Positions 45,448 through 56,816 are shown, counted from the first letter of the stretch. The stretch: 64,000 nt of DNA from Chimonanthus salicifolius (GCA_013350335.1 CM023538.1:57642080-57706079); one strand, 5' to 3'. Translations and numbers: made by a program. Notes: generated by a model not told the origin, from the sequence alone.

Positions 45448-48400
45448 GAGCCGCGTACTCTTGTCATAGTGACCACCAGTGAGGGGGAGAGTCTGTCCAT
45501 TACCCCCTCCTCGTCTGAGTGGGTCATTGACACTGGTGCCACTTATCATTATACGCCTCACAGGAGCTTCTTCTCCACATATACATCCGGAGATTTTGGA
45601 ACAGTTCGGATGGGCAACTCTGCATGTTCCCCTATCACTGGAGTTGGGAACATTACTATAAAGACTAGTCATGGCTGTGAGATTAGTTTGAAGGATGTGA
45701 GACATGTGCCAGACATCAGATTGAACCTCATTTCTGCGAGGGTACTCGGTACAGAGGGATACATCAGTACATTCGGCGGAGACCGATGTAAGATCAGCAA
45801 GGGGTCGCTTACCATGGCACGAGGGGTGATTAGAGATTACCTTTATGTTGTGACCGGCACAGTTTGCACCGGCCAGATGCACGCAGTACAGAGAGAGACT
45901 GCTTTCTCTCTATGGCACCGGAGACTTGCACATCTGAGTGAGAAAGGGCTGCAGATTCTTCAGAGGAAAGCCCTTATTCCACGAACTGAGTGTACCCGGT
46001 TAGACAGTTGCGAGCATTGCATCATGGGCAAGCAGACAAGAGCTTCCTTCAATCTAAAGGGCCACATAAAGGCCAGGAAGCTAGACCTAGTATACTCAGA
46101 CGTTTGTGGACCGATAGAGGTGGAGTCATTGGGCAAGAACAAGTACTTTGTTACCTTTATCGATGATTCTACGAGAAAGTGCTGGATTTACTTCATGAGA
46201 TCCAAAGATCAGACTTTCTCATTCTTCCGTGAGTTTGTTGCTTCTGTGGAGAGAGAAACGGGTAGAAAACTGAAATGTTTGAGGACCGATAATGGTGGAG
46301 AGTACACATCGGGAGAGTTTAAAGAATTCTGCAAGAAGCATGGCATTCGACATGAGTTGACAGTGCCAGGGACTCCCCAGCATAACGGTGTAGCAGAGCG
46401 CTACAACCGCACCATTGTTGAGCGAATGCGTTGCATAGTTCACAATGCAAATCTACCCAAGAGATTTTGGAGCGAAGCAGCGAGGACAGCAGTATACCTA
46501 ATCAACCGCTCACCATCAGCTCTCTTAAATGGTGAAGTGGCAGAATGTTTGTGGACAGGCAGAAAAGTTTCCTACAAGCATCTCAGAGTTTTTGGCTGTG
46601 TTTGCTATGCACACATCCCTGATATGTCGAGGAAGAAATTGGATGTAAAGTCGACATTGTGTGCATTTATTGGTTATGGTGGTCCAGAGTTCGGATACAG
46701 ACTGTGGGATCCAGCTCAGCAGAAAATGTTCAGGAGTCGAGACATGGTATTCCGTGAAGATGAGTTCTTCAATGAGAACAATAAACCCACATACTCAAGT
46801 GACCCAGATCAAGGTCCCATCTCCACTCCAGACACATCTCAGTCAACAACTTCTCCTTCACCTGCACCGCCAGTCAGTCAGTCAGACGACAGTGGGTCAG
46901 ATGTTCCTTCTAGCAGTCACAGTGACAGTGTCAGTGGGTCAGCAGATACGTCTACAGATGAGACAGTTAATGAGCTGGTACATGATACAGTTGAGGACAC
47001 AGTGGAGGATGATCAGGACAGAGATAGACAGTTGAGCGAGGGGGAGCACCCCCCTAGTACTTCTACATCAGAGGATGTTATACCACCGAGGAGATCTGTT
47101 AGAAAGTATAACCCATCCAGGAGATACCCGAGTTCCGATTATGTGTTGATGACCAGTGAGGGGGAGCCTGAGAGTTACTCAGAGGCTATCGGCAACAAAA
47201 ACAGAATTCACTGGGGGAAAGCTATGGTAGAAGAGATGATGTCTCTTAAGAAGAACAACACATATGAGTTGGTTGATCTACCAGTTGGCAGGAAGGCCCT
47301 ACAGAACAAATGGGTCTTTCGGGTGAAAAAGGATGGAGAAAAAGTTCTGAAGTATAAAGCCCACTTAGTGGTGAAGGGCTTTGGACAGAAGAAGGGAGTG
47401 GACTTCGACGAGATATTCTCACCAGTGGTGAAGATGAGCTACATACGAGTTATGTTGGGCTTAGCCGCGAGTCTAGATCTTGAGATTGAACAGATGGACG
47501 TGAAGACTGCATTTCTTCACGGTGACCTAGACGAAGAGATCTACATGAAACAACCTGAGGGGTTTGAGTTGAAGGGCAAGGAGAATCTTGTTTGCCGACT
47601 CAAGAAGAGCTTGTACGGACTGAAACAGGCACCGAGGCAATGGTACAAGAAGTTTCACTCTTTCATGATAGGACAAGGATACAAACATAGTTCATGTGAC
47701 TCATGTGTGTATTATCAGGAGTTCAAGGGTGATCAGTTCATCATCTTGTTATTATATGTGGACGACATGCTGATATTTGGAAAGAGTTCCGAATTGATCA
47801 AGCTATTGAAGGCAGACCTGTCTAAGGCGTTTGACATGAAAGATCTTGGCCCTGTTAGACAGATTTTGGGTATGGAGATTCACAGAGATAGAAAGAAAAA
47901 GAAGTTTATCCTGTCTCAAGAGAAATACATTGAGAAGGTCTTGGAGAGATTCGGCATGAGGGATTGCAACTCTGTTAGCACTCCTCTTGCCGCTCACTTC
48001 AAGCTGAGTAAAGAATGTTGTCCTTCATCAGAGACAGAGAAAGACAAGATGAGTCAGATTTCATATCAGTCAGCAGTTGGTAGTCTCATGTACGCGATGG
48101 TTTGCACGAGACCAGATATAGCACATGCAGTTGGATTGGTGAGCAGGTTTATGTCAGACCCAGGACATGATCATTGGGAGGCAGTGAGATGGATCTTCAG
48201 ATACCTGCGAAGTACATCGAGTATGGGCATCATGTTTGGTGGAGACCCTTTTATTATCGGCAACACAGATGCAGATATGGCTGGTGACCTTGATGGTTGC
48301 AAGTCCACTTCTGGTTATCTTTTCACATTTGCTGGAGGAGCCGTCAGTTGGCAATCCAAGTTACAGAAGTGTGTAGCACTTTCTACGGCAGAGGCAGAGT

Positions 48401-48717
48401 ACATTGCTGCTACAGAAGTTGGGAAAGAGATGGTTTGGCAAAAGGGATTTCTTCGGGAAATAGGCATCAAACAGGAGGACTACACAGTGTATTGTGACAG
48501 TCAGAGCGCCATCGACTTGAGTAAGAATGCCATGTATCACTCAAGAACGAAGCACATTGATTTGAGATATCATTGGTTGACAGCAGCTATTGAAGAGAAA
48601 CAGATCAGTGTAAAGAAGATCCATACAGACCACAATCCAGTAGATGCATTCACCAAAGTTCTTCCAAAGAACAAGTTTGAGTTCTGCGTAGGGGCATCTG
48701 GCCTCTATAGAAGATGA
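45448..48717 (+). CDS. pol: Copia element 1 Pol: protease, integrase, reverse transcriptase, RNase H
   Basis: One uninterrupted frame of about 1089 codons beginning right after the second TAG (45445-45447). There is no ATG near its start. Protease has VIDTGATYHY at about 45520. The GAG-pre-integrase zinc region has LWHRRLAH and CEHCIMGKQTR. The integrase core has YSDVCGP, RTDNGGEY and NGVAERYNR, giving the D-D-E triad. Reverse transcriptase has TAFLHGDLDEEIYM and the catalytic YVDDM at about 47757. RNase H has NTDADMAGD, ALSTAEAEYIA and YCDSQSAID. The length and order are normal for Ty1/copia and no internal break was seen. It may have been expressed as a fusion with Gag before the two TAG codons arose, or by readthrough. 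In position 2 of the first RNase H motif, Met replaces the usual Trp. Confidence 0.93.
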   Translation, partial: EPRTLVIVTTSEGESLSITPSSSEWVIDTGATYHYTPHRSFFSTYTSGDFGTVRMGNSACSPITGVGNITIKTSHGCEISLKDVRHVPDIRLNLISARVLGTEGYISTFGGDRCKISKGSLTMARGVIRDYLYVVTGTVCTGQMHAVQRETAFSLWHRRLAHLSEKGLQILQRKALIPRTECTRLDSCEHCIMGKQTRASFNLKGHIKARKLDLVYSDVCGPIEVESLGKNKYFVTFIDDSTRKCWIYFMRSKDQTFSFFREFVASVERETGRKLKCLRTDNGGEYTSGEFKEFCKKHGIRHELTVPGTPQHNGVAERYNRTIVERMRCIVHNANLPKRFWSEAARTAVYLINRSPSALLNGEVAECLWTGRKVSYKHLRVFGCVCYAHIPDMSRKKLDVKSTLCAFIGYGGPEFGYRLWDPAQQKMFRSRDMVFREDEFFNENNKPTYSSDPDQGPISTPDTSQSTTSPSPAPPVSQSDDSGSDVPSSSHSDSVSGSADTSTDETVNELVHDTVEDTVEDDQDRDRQLSEGEHPPSTSTSEDVIPPRRSVRKYNPSRRYPSSDYVLMTSEGEPESYSEAIGNKNRIHWGKAMVEEMMSLKKNNTYELVDLPVGRKALQNKWVFRVKKDGEKVLKYKAHLVVKGFGQKKGVDFDEIFSPVVKMSYIRVMLGLAASLDLEIEQMDVKTAFLHGDLDEEIYMKQPEGFELKGKENLVCRLKKSLYGLKQAPRQWYKKFHSFMIGQGYKHSSCDSCVYYQEFKGDQFIILLLYVDDMLIFGKSSELIKLLKADLSKAFDMKDLGPVRQILGMEIHRDRKKKKFILSQEKYIEKVLERFGMRDCNSVSTPLAAHFKLSKECCPSSETEKDKMSQISYQSAVGSLMYAMVCTRPDIAHAVGLVSRFMSDPGHDHWEAVRWIFRYLRSTSSMGIMFGGDPFIIGNTDADMAGDLDGCKSTSGYLFTFAGGAVSWQSKLQKCVALSTAEAEYIAATEVGKEMVWQKGFLREIGIKQEDYTVYCDSQSAIDLSKNAMYHSRTKHIDLRYHWLTAAIEEKQISVKKIHTDHNPVDAFTKVLPKNKFEFCVGASGLYRR

Positions 48718-48750
48718 CATCCATGTCAGAGTGTTCTCCTCCTCCTGGGG

Positions 48751-48764
48751 CTGGAGGGGGAGAT
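48751..48764 (+). other. Polypurine tract of copia element 1
   Basis: CTGGAGGGGGAGAT lies immediately before the 3' LTR, the expected plus-strand priming site. Confidence 0.85.
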
Positions 48765-49050
48765 TGTTGTGGGCCAGCCCCACTTATGGGCCTATTGGGC
48801 TTAGGCCCAGTAGGGTGACTTATATATTATTGTATTCCTGTGTAAGACACACAGAGAGAGAGAGAGAGGGATTAGAGAGAGAGTGAGAGACAGAGAGATC
48901 TGAAAGGGAGAGACCTTGTAATCCTCCGTACTTGTTTTCTTACATAGTAGATTTGATTTCCCTCCGTGGACGTAGGCGTTCTAGCTGAACCACGTAAATC
49001 TTGTGTCGTGTGATTGTGTGTTTGCATTATTTAATTTCTAATCCCCAACA
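48765..49050 (+). repeat. 3' LTR of copia element 1
   Basis: 286 bp, five substitutions from the 5' LTR and no indels. It is followed by the target duplication GTATT. Confidence 0.95.
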
Positions 49051-49055
49051 GTATT

Positions 49056-49269
49056 CATGCTCATTTTCATCCATCCGAAGATGCGAGGTTTGAGAACAGT
49101 AGTCAAAACTGTCATGTGGATCAGCTTGGTATTGGTTACTTATGTCATGGCTCTTGCAATATGCATTCTTCTTCCCATGAGCTTGATGCGGCTAGTTCTG
49201 GTTTTAGTTTCTCCCGTTGTTCTGGTCGGCCTCGCCATGGTTTTCTCTATCATGAAGAAATCAATGTAA
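49056..49269 (+). pseudogene. BDA1-like PGG exon, 3' part
   Basis: Continues the exon interrupted at 42801 (the duplicated GTATT belongs once to the original gene). It encodes the remaining hydrophobic helices (WISLVLVTYVMALAICILL, LVLVLVSPVVLVGLAMVF) and stops at TAA after KKSM. The frame runs through the empty site without a break, so before the copia insertion this exon was open. Confidence 0.78.
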
Positions 49270-49348
49270 GTAGAGCTCTTATACATTTGTAGGAAAATTA
49301 TTCCCGGTTGAGGAGGGAGAGTTCATGTGTACTTGAGACTCCTAATTT

Positions 49349-49950
49349 TGTAATACCCGGCCCAAAATTAAGGGTTAATTGTAATTAATTAATGATTAAT
49401 AATGTAATAATTATAAAGTTAAGTGTGATTTATGATTCGTTAATCATGAAGATTACAGAATGTGCTTTCCAAAAGTTCAAGTTTGGCTCGATCCGAGTCC
49501 AGTAGCTATTTGATCCAACTCGTTAAAGTTGGCATGGCAAAACTGTAAATATTTGAACTTTAGCCATTTATGACCCCCAAGCTATTTTTATTTGGAAAAC
49601 CTCTTATTTGAAGTATTTAAGCTTCCAAATTACACATATTCGACGAGTTTTAAATTCTGAGTCTAAAGGATTTTTAAGTTTGTTATTTTGAGTTCTAGAA
49701 ATGTAGCCTCCTTAATCTTTGAGGGATCCTTATTTATAAGAACCCTAATTTTTAAGTACTTAAGAAAGTAAAAAATTTACAGAAAAATAGTCTGTGTTCA
49801 ATCAGTGTTGAACCTGACCATTCCATGTTTGGGTTGAGTCGGATTAGAATTTGGATCGAGAAGTTCGAGTCAATAGCTCGGGTTGACACGGGTCGAGTTG
49901 GGTTTTAAGATACCTGACACGACCCGATTATAGCCCTAGTTGTATATGTG
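49349..49950 (+). mobile_element. LTR fragment, L1-related
   Basis: Starts TGTAATACCCGGCCCA and follows the same order as the start of the 3.5-kb LTRs (ATTAATTAATGATTAAT, GATCCGAGTCC) but is diverged and cut off after about 0.6 kb. No 3' end or target duplication was found. Confidence 0.55.
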
Positions 49951-50145
49951 GTTGTATGGCAATTACATTGTGCACGTGAATAACTATATAAATGCATCAT
50001 TTAAGGAAAATAATATTTGAATAGGGTTCATATAGCTGATATGCATTGCTTCTTTTTTTTTATTGTCATCTATATCAAAAATGTATTTTTTGCAAGTAGA
50101 ATAAGATAATCCCAACTCATTTATTATGAACAATTGGATACCAAC

Positions 50146-50209
50146 CAAACATGAGTTCGACGAACTTGCCATGACTCTTGTTTTTGCACTCCTTTGTGAT
50201 CATCGATAG
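50146..50209 (-). pseudogene. Relic of ankyrin-gene exon 5 (second gene copy)
   Basis: The acceptor CATGTAG and the coding stretch around GGAGTGCAAAAACAAGAGTC match exon 5 of the intact gene at 10544-10624. The 3' part is replaced or deleted, so the frame is lost. Flanking introns also match (49990-50300). Confidence 0.7.
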
Positions 50210-50357
50210 CTACATGTGAAAATTCATTGCATCATAGTGTAAGAAATTGAAAATTGTGTATTGCTCAAAGTGTGTAACAATTTTATATATAAAGTCTAGC
50301 CGACCTTAGGGTTGTTTTAGTCAAACTCTAAATTTAAACTAATATATCTCTTGAGAT

Positions 50358-53300
50358 TGTAATACCCCAGCCCAATTTAGGAGTTAATTATGATTAATCG
50401 TGATTAATTAAATAATTTTTTTCGTTAATTATGAATTATTTTCCTCTAATCATAAAGAGTATCAAATAAGTTCTTCAACGGATCTGAGTTTGACTCGATC
50501 CGAATCCGATAACTCTTTTAATTAAATTCCAAAGGTATATGGGTGAGTTATGAATATAATAATAATAATATTTTAGGCTTAAACCTTAGCTGCTGTATAA
50601 ACTCAGTCATTTGACTTAGTTTGAACTTCAAATTTTAGTTTATGCATTATTTTTAAATTCCGGACCTAATGACATGCCAATATCGTTATAATTTCGCTAA
50701 TTTATTTTACCCCTAAGTTTTAAAGTTGTAAAACCCCAATTTGACAGGGTAGAGGAAGTCCTAAAAATATACAGAGAGAGTCAGTACTCAATCTGTATTA
50801 TAATTAAGCTGTTTATTTTTTTACACTCTAAAATAGTGAGTTTTTGATATTTACTTCAAGCCGTGAAATATGGGCCGTTGAATAATCTTTCACTTGGAAA
50901 ATGTGGTTTTTGATTTCAAAACACTTTGAAACTTTAGGATGTTTTTATTAGACAAATTTACTTTATCAAACTATAAGGTTGGATACTTTCAAAAAGAATC
51001 TTGAAGATTAGGAGATTTTGTTAAAACGGTGATTTTTAGAAAAAACATTAGGTTTTTGAGATAGATTTCACTCCAAATTTTAATACCATGCTCAGTTTTT
51101 AATACTCGACCTACTGAACCAATTGTATCAATTTAGTGAGACCCTGAAATACCCTGATAAGAGAAAGGACATAGATGTAAATAGTAAAAAGAATAAACTA
51201 ATATTATATTATAAAATAATATCAGAAAACAGATGAAAGATAGGTTTTAAAGCTACGGTTGTACCTTGTAGTCGTGCTGGAAGGTTACAAAACCGTAAAA
51301 TGCCTATGTGGTGGGTGGTAGTTGTAATAATAATATTAATATATATAATAATAAATGCATAAGTTATCAAAATCCTATAAAACTAATGAATAGCTTAAGC
51401 AACCTGTATGATTAAAAAAATCCATACGGTTGCCTATAAGTAGGTGTAATCGGCGAGGAAGCCAAAACCTAAAAAGAAAAAAGAAAAAAGAAAAAACCCC
51501 TCAAAGTCTTTCTGCTCCTTTTTTTTTATCTTTCCTCGTCTTTCTCTTGCTTTGGCCATACCAGCAGCAGCCGAACGTTTGGGTTTCCCGCATTCTTTTA
51601 AGGGTTTTCAAATTTAGTCAATCTTACACAGAATTTTGCACCCAAGGTATCGAAATAATTTTATTCTTATTTTTATTAACTCCATAGCAAGTTAGGAGTA
51701 AAATAGCTTAGTATTGGAGTTCAAAAAAATAATATTTTTTTAAATGGAGGAAAAATAGATTTCCTCTTAAAATTTAAATTTTATCCTCAAGATTCGTATT
51801 ATTTTACGTTCAAAATATAATTTTTGATCCTAAGTAAAATCGGGGAAAAGATTAACCCCAGCTGACTATTGTGTTTTTATTTTTCCGCCTTGTGTGTTTA
51901 AATTCCTGTACTGTACCATCTGGGCCAAATTCTCAATACGTCTCCATGGTCCTTCTTCCAGAAGACAATACGAGGATAGGGCACTGAGTACTTTTATTTA
52001 CTTTACTGTCTCTGTACCCTCTGGGCCATATTCTCAATACGTCTCCATGGTCCTTCTTCCATAAGACAATACGAAGATATGGCATTGAGTACTTTTATTT
52101 ACTTTACTGTCTCTATACCCTCTGGGCCATATTCTCAATACGTCTCCACAGTCCTTCTTCCAGAAGACAATATAAGGATAGGGCACTGAATACTTTTATT
52201 TACTTTACTGTTTCTGTATCCTCTGGGCCTCTCACAATACGTCTCCATGGTCCTTTCTCCAGAAGACAATACGAGAGAAGGTACTGAGTACTTTATATTT
52301 TTCATTTTATTGTAATGTTTTGGATGGCTGACAACTAACTTTCTGACATAATTTAAAGGAGTAGAAAGAGCCTAGGTGACTCATTACGCATATCATGTTT
52401 TCTGAAAAAATAGCACGGGGTTTGAGAAATTATTATGTGTATATACTGATAAATAGAAAATTTATACATTTTACTCTATCTTACAGATTTTCTGTGAAAA
52501 ACTCAACCGGAGAAGGTGAGGAGAGTCGAACCAACACTTGTATTGTGTTATATATTAAACCCACTAACAACAGACTGAAATGGGACCCATGGTAAATTAA
52601 AGATGGAAAAGGCTATATAGGTCCAGAATACGAGACCTGACATTGCCTACATGTAAGGGATGTAAATGTTCTAACTGTTTAGAACGTAGGCGTTAAAATG
52701 GTGTCGAGGAGTCGAGGACTTGTAGTCTCTAACGCAGTATAGACCCATGGAGTGTCTGGAAATTGTCGGGTAAAAACTGGGTGAAGGCATTCGTGTTATT
52801 AAATCCAGTTTTATATGTTGGTGTGATATTAATTATTTTATTGATCTCTTGTATTGGTATTGGATACACCAAATGGTAAGGTTGAAATATGGTGGTTCTC
52901 TCAGAAGAAGTCCCTGTGTAAGGAGGGCACTGGAAATCATGCATTATCATGCATTTGACATTTGCATGTGATAATCATGTTCATAAGTTAAATCTGTGGA
53001 AGATAATAACTTTGTAAAATTTGATATTTGCCGTTGGGCTATAATTGCTGAGATTAGCCGAACACCGTTTGCAAACCATTGGGTTGGACGTGTTAGTAGG
53101 CTGTGGTCGACCGCCATCAACCGTTGATGTTGAATGGGCTAGTAGACTGGGTAACAAAGACCTTATGCACTTGTAAGTTGTTAAATGGGGGCTGACCTCG
53201 GTAAAACTTGATAAAATACCTTAGAAAGTGATCATAGGGTGAAAATGGGTTAAGGGGATTAACCGCATTGCATTCATGAAACATGCATTATTTATTGTTT

Positions 53301-53867
53301 CATATAATATGTTGGATGTTATGGTGAAAATGAGTTAAGTGGATTAACTGCGTTTCATTTATGGAACATGCATTGTTATTTATTCCATGAATATTGTATG
53401 TTCACTGGGCTAGTAGCTCACGTCCCTTACAATGCAGGATATGGGTTGGAGGAACCAATGGTGCTTCGTTAGGAGTTGGAACTTGGGAATTGTCTGTGGT
53501 TTTCTGCATGTGGAAACCAAGCGTACCTTTGGCTATTTTGTGTGTTTTTATTATAAATATGCCTCATGTAGCATAGGAAACTCATGTCTGTAAGTTTTAA
53601 TGTCGTATACATTATATCCGCTATGTTTCGTTCGTAACACTGATGAGATAAATGAAAATATTCGTTGTGTGATATGGGTTTGTATATGGGGACATATGGT
53701 ATATGTTTGAGTCCATGTGTGAAAAACACGTGTGACATTTTCTAGGATCAGGTTTTGGTAAACTTGAAGATCCAGCTCAGTTATGACGTTGGGTGATTAG
53801 AGTTTATTGTTTTAAAAAAAAAAAATTAGTCGCGTTCCAGGCCCACATCTGGGTTTGGGGCGTGACA
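50358..53867 (+). mobile_element. Solo LTR (3510 bp), family L1, copy 2
   Basis: Starts TGTAATACCCCAGCCC and ends GGGGCGTGACA, with the target duplication GAGAT (50353-50357 and 53868-53872). Similar along nearly its whole length to 12901-16364, with two main changes: a fourth minisatellite unit and a shorter 3' third. The different target duplication shows it inserted independently of the first copy. Confidence 0.88.
51913..52290 (+). repeat. 101-bp minisatellite inside solo LTR copy 2 (4 units)
   Basis: Unit starts at 51913, 52014, 52115 and 52216, a regular 101-bp spacing. Homologous to 14476-14760, which has about three units. Confidence 0.9.
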
Positions 53868-53889
53868 GAGATAAACTCAAACTAAATCC

Positions 53890-54240
53890 TAATTTTAATT
53901 AGATTCAATCATAGAGGAAGACATATTAAGCAAACTTTCAACAATTGAGCATCTTCAACATCGTAGTCTTATTGTCTTACTTAGGCAGCTCTAAGGCTTA
54001 AACCTACTCTAAGGCTTATGGACATATTAAATGAACAACATTTATCTAAGCGTCGTCACTTTTTTTTTGGGGGGGGGGGGCGGGTGGCGGGATTGATTTG
54101 GGGCGATACATGAAAATGGGTCAGGTTTGAATTGGATACGAGTGGGTTTGAAAATTATTTTCAAGATGATGCTTTCTATAAAGAATTAGGTTTATTGAAA
54201 TTGAAAAGTCATGATTTTCAAAGTTCTAAAAATCAATAGT
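53890..54240. repeat. Continuation of the 10380-11110 duplicate after the solo LTR
   Basis: Resumes colinearity with 10720-11060 (TTTATTGAAATTGAAAAGTC, CTTTCAACAATTGAGCA). A G-run at about 54071-54080 marks a copy-specific change. Confidence 0.7.
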
Positions 54241-54299
54241 CAAAATAAACTCAGTTTTGAATGGGCTTTTATTCAAATGTCGAAATCAACTCTAAAGGA

Positions 54300-54838
54300 A
54301 ATTTCTTTATCTTCCATTGGTATGCTTCAATTTTCATCTTTAATAAACTCTACATCGTCAAGGGCCCTTTATGGAAGATACACCGATCTTGGATGTCGTT
54401 CTTATAGCCAATGAACTTGTCCATATGAGAACAATGGAGAAAAAACTGGGCCTCCTTTTTAAGATAAACATGGATGGAGACTTGCATAGAGGACTCTTCG
54501 TACTCTATTATAGTGAATGGGTCTCCTACTTCACATTTTTTTTTTGAGACCCAAAAGAAACCTCAGACCTACTCCAACTTACGCCTTGGCCATAGCCCTC
54601 CTAAAACTCTTAGGGGAGCAACATAGACCCCACACTCCCGGGTAAAGATCACCGGAGCTCGAACTCGTGACCTCTCCCTTCTCGAGGGGAGAGGCCACCA
54701 GCTAAGCTACCCAGAGGGCCAAGACACCCTCTGTCTCCATCTTGTAGAGCAAGCCAGGGAGTTTAGGATTGTCAGGGGTTTCAGTACTTCGCATAACAGA
54801 CCAATAGTTACGCATCTCCAATTTATGGATGATACTTT
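54300..54838 (+). pseudogene. LINE reverse transcriptase remnant, 5' part
   Basis: Plus-strand fragments read like plant L1-type reverse transcriptase: ILDVVLIANELVHMRTMEKK near 54390-54450, and THLQFMDDT at about 54810-54835, the catalytic box (FMDD here rather than the usual FADD). Between them is a large deletion plus a SINE insertion at 54534-54722. The remnant is cut by copia element 2 and continues at 60575. Confidence 0.7.
54534..54722 (-). mobile_element. tRNA-derived SINE inserted in LINE remnant
   Basis: On the minus strand, the A-box-like TAGCTTAGCTGGTGG and B-box-like GAGTTCGAGCTCC are followed by a body ending in poly-A (poly-T on the plus strand at 54538). The head fits tRNA-derived SINEs. 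The target duplication is not clear. Confidence 0.65.
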
Positions 54839-55045
54839 TGTCAAAACATCATGGGAAAAATATTTTTCCTGTATATTTCACTTAAAATCAATAATTACAC
54901 AGACTGAGGGTATATTTATACACATAAAATTTCCTATTTCTGTCAACCCTGATTTTATGACAGAATCACGGTTGACCCTTCTATCAAGGGATTTACAGGT
55001 GACGACTTCTACTATAATTCCTCTAATTAACAACTCACGCCAACA
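54839..55045 (-). repeat. 3' LTR of copia element 2
   Basis: On the minus strand TGTTGGCGTGAG...TTTTGACA, 207 bp. The adjacent minus-strand polypurine tract TTGAGGGGGAG is at 55046-55056. Confidence 0.93.
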
Positions 55046-55052
55046 CTCCCCC

Positions 55053-55709
55053 TCAAGTTGGTGCATACAGGTCTCTCATGCCCAACTTGTCAAGTGAGTT
55101 GTAAAAATTCCTGCTGCATACAACTTTTGTGAGTACGTTTGCCAATTGATCTTCAGACTTAACAAAAGGAAATCTGATTGTCTTGTTCTCAAGATTTTGT
55201 TTGATGAAATGTCGATCCACCTCCACGTGTTTGGTCCGATCATGTTGGATAGGATTGTGTGAGATATCAATGGCGGCCTTATTATCACAGAACAGGTCCA
55301 TCTCACAACTTGGAGCAAAACCAATTTCTGTTAATAGTCTTTTAAGCCAGAGAAGCTCACAAAAACCTTTAGCCATCCCACGGAACTCAGCTTCAGCACT
55401 CGACAAAGCCACCACATTTTGTTTCTTGCTTCTCCATGTCACAAGGTTGCCGCCAACAAACATGAAGTACCCTGAGGTGGATTTTCGATCTGATATATTT
55501 CCTGCCCAATCTGCATCTGTATATCCTTCGGCTTTGAGGTGATTGTTTTTTGAGAACATAAGCCCTTTCCCTGGGGATGACTTCAAGTAGTGAAGAATTC
55601 TGAGTACCGCATCCATATGATCCTCACTCGGACAATGCATGAATTGACTTACTACACTCACCGCATACGCAATGTCTGGGCGAGTGTGTGAGAGATAAAT
55701 AAGTTTTCA
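55053..55709 (-). pseudogene. Copia element 2 RNase H region
   Basis: RNase H with YTDADWAGN, ALSSAEAEFRGMAKG and FCDNKAAIDIS. It is separated from the reverse transcriptase by a single in-frame TGA (55707-55709) and remains in the same frame, so the break is one substitution. Confidence 0.9.
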
Positions 55710-56549
55710 AACTAATCTCTGGTATCTTTGTTTGTTTGTCGGTACTTGGTCTTGGTATACTCCCAGTTTGTGGTTTTGGACAATTGGTGTGTCCGCAGGC
55801 TTGCATTCTAGTAGTCCCACCTCTGATAGAAAATCTAGGATATATTTTCGTTGGGAAAGGAATATACCTTGCCTTGACTTAGCAACCTTAATTCCCAAAA
55901 AATATTTGAGCCCTCCCAGATTCTTCATTTCAAATTCATTCGCCAAATGCTCTTGAAGCCTTGATATTTCTTCTGGATCATCTCCTGTGATAATCATGTC
56001 ATCTACATAGATTATTAAGGCCGTGACCTTGCCCTGTTGATGCTTTAAGAATAGTGTATGATCTGAGTTACTTTGTTGATAGCCATATTTCTTCATTGCC
56101 AAGCTGAATCGCCCAAACCATGCTCTAGGTGATTGTTTCAAGCCATACAATGCTCGTTGTAACTTGCACACCACTTCAACTTCAGAAGTTGCTGTGTAGC
56201 CTGGTGGAACATTCATATAGACCTCCTCCTCCAGATCACCATGGAGAAAAGCATTTTTTACATCAAACTGGTGCAGTGGCCAATTAAGGTTTGCTGCAAG
56301 GGATAACAACACTCTAACCGAGTTCAATTTCGCTACTGGCGAGAAGGTCTCTTGGTATTCCACACCATATGTCTGGGTGTAACCTTTTGCTACTAGTCTT
56401 ACTTTGTATCGGTCAATCGAACCATCTGCTTTGTGTTTAATGGAAAACACCCATTTACATCCCACTGTCTTCTTTCCTTTGGGCAAGGGAACAAGAGTCC
56501 ATGTTTCGTTTTTCTGCAGTGCCTCCATTTCTTCCTTCACATCCTGGGT
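55707..56549 (-). pseudogene. Copia element 2 reverse transcriptase region
   Basis: About 277 codons: WTLVPLPKGKKTVGCKWVF, NAFLHGDLEEEVYMNVPPG, LYGLKQSPRAW and the catalytic IIYVDDMIITG. Bounded upstream by an in-frame TAG (56550-56552) and downstream by TGA (55707-55709). Confidence 0.92.
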
Positions 56550-56816
56550 CTACTTAGGATTTGTCAGCGCTTCATGAACACTGGTAGGAACATGGCATGA
56601 GGAGAGTTCATGCACGAATGTCTTGAGTGGGTCAGAGAGCCTTTTTGTAGACACATAGTTGGCAATTGGATATTTTGAGCTTCGCTCTCCAATATCTGGA
56701 GAATATTGACTTGGTGGTTTGCCACGATTATGCCTGAAAGGTAAAGTATAGCCAACATGGATATCTATATCATTAGAGTTTGAAGATATAGTGGGAGAGT
56801 TTACCTCGGGGATATT

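Larger units (their letters stand above)
42802..49050 (+). mobile_element. Ty1/copia LTR retrotransposon, structurally complete (6249 bp)
   Basis: Two 286-bp LTRs, primer-binding site, gag, pol and polypurine tract in copia order (protease, integrase, reverse transcriptase, RNase H). Flanked by the target duplication GTATT (42797-42801 and 49051-49055). The LTRs differ at 5 of 286 positions. A long GC-rich leader (43102-44595) precedes gag. Two in-frame TAG codons separate gag from pol. The gag and zinc finger style resembles the Tork/Tnt1 group, but lineage assignment is tentative. Confidence 0.95.
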
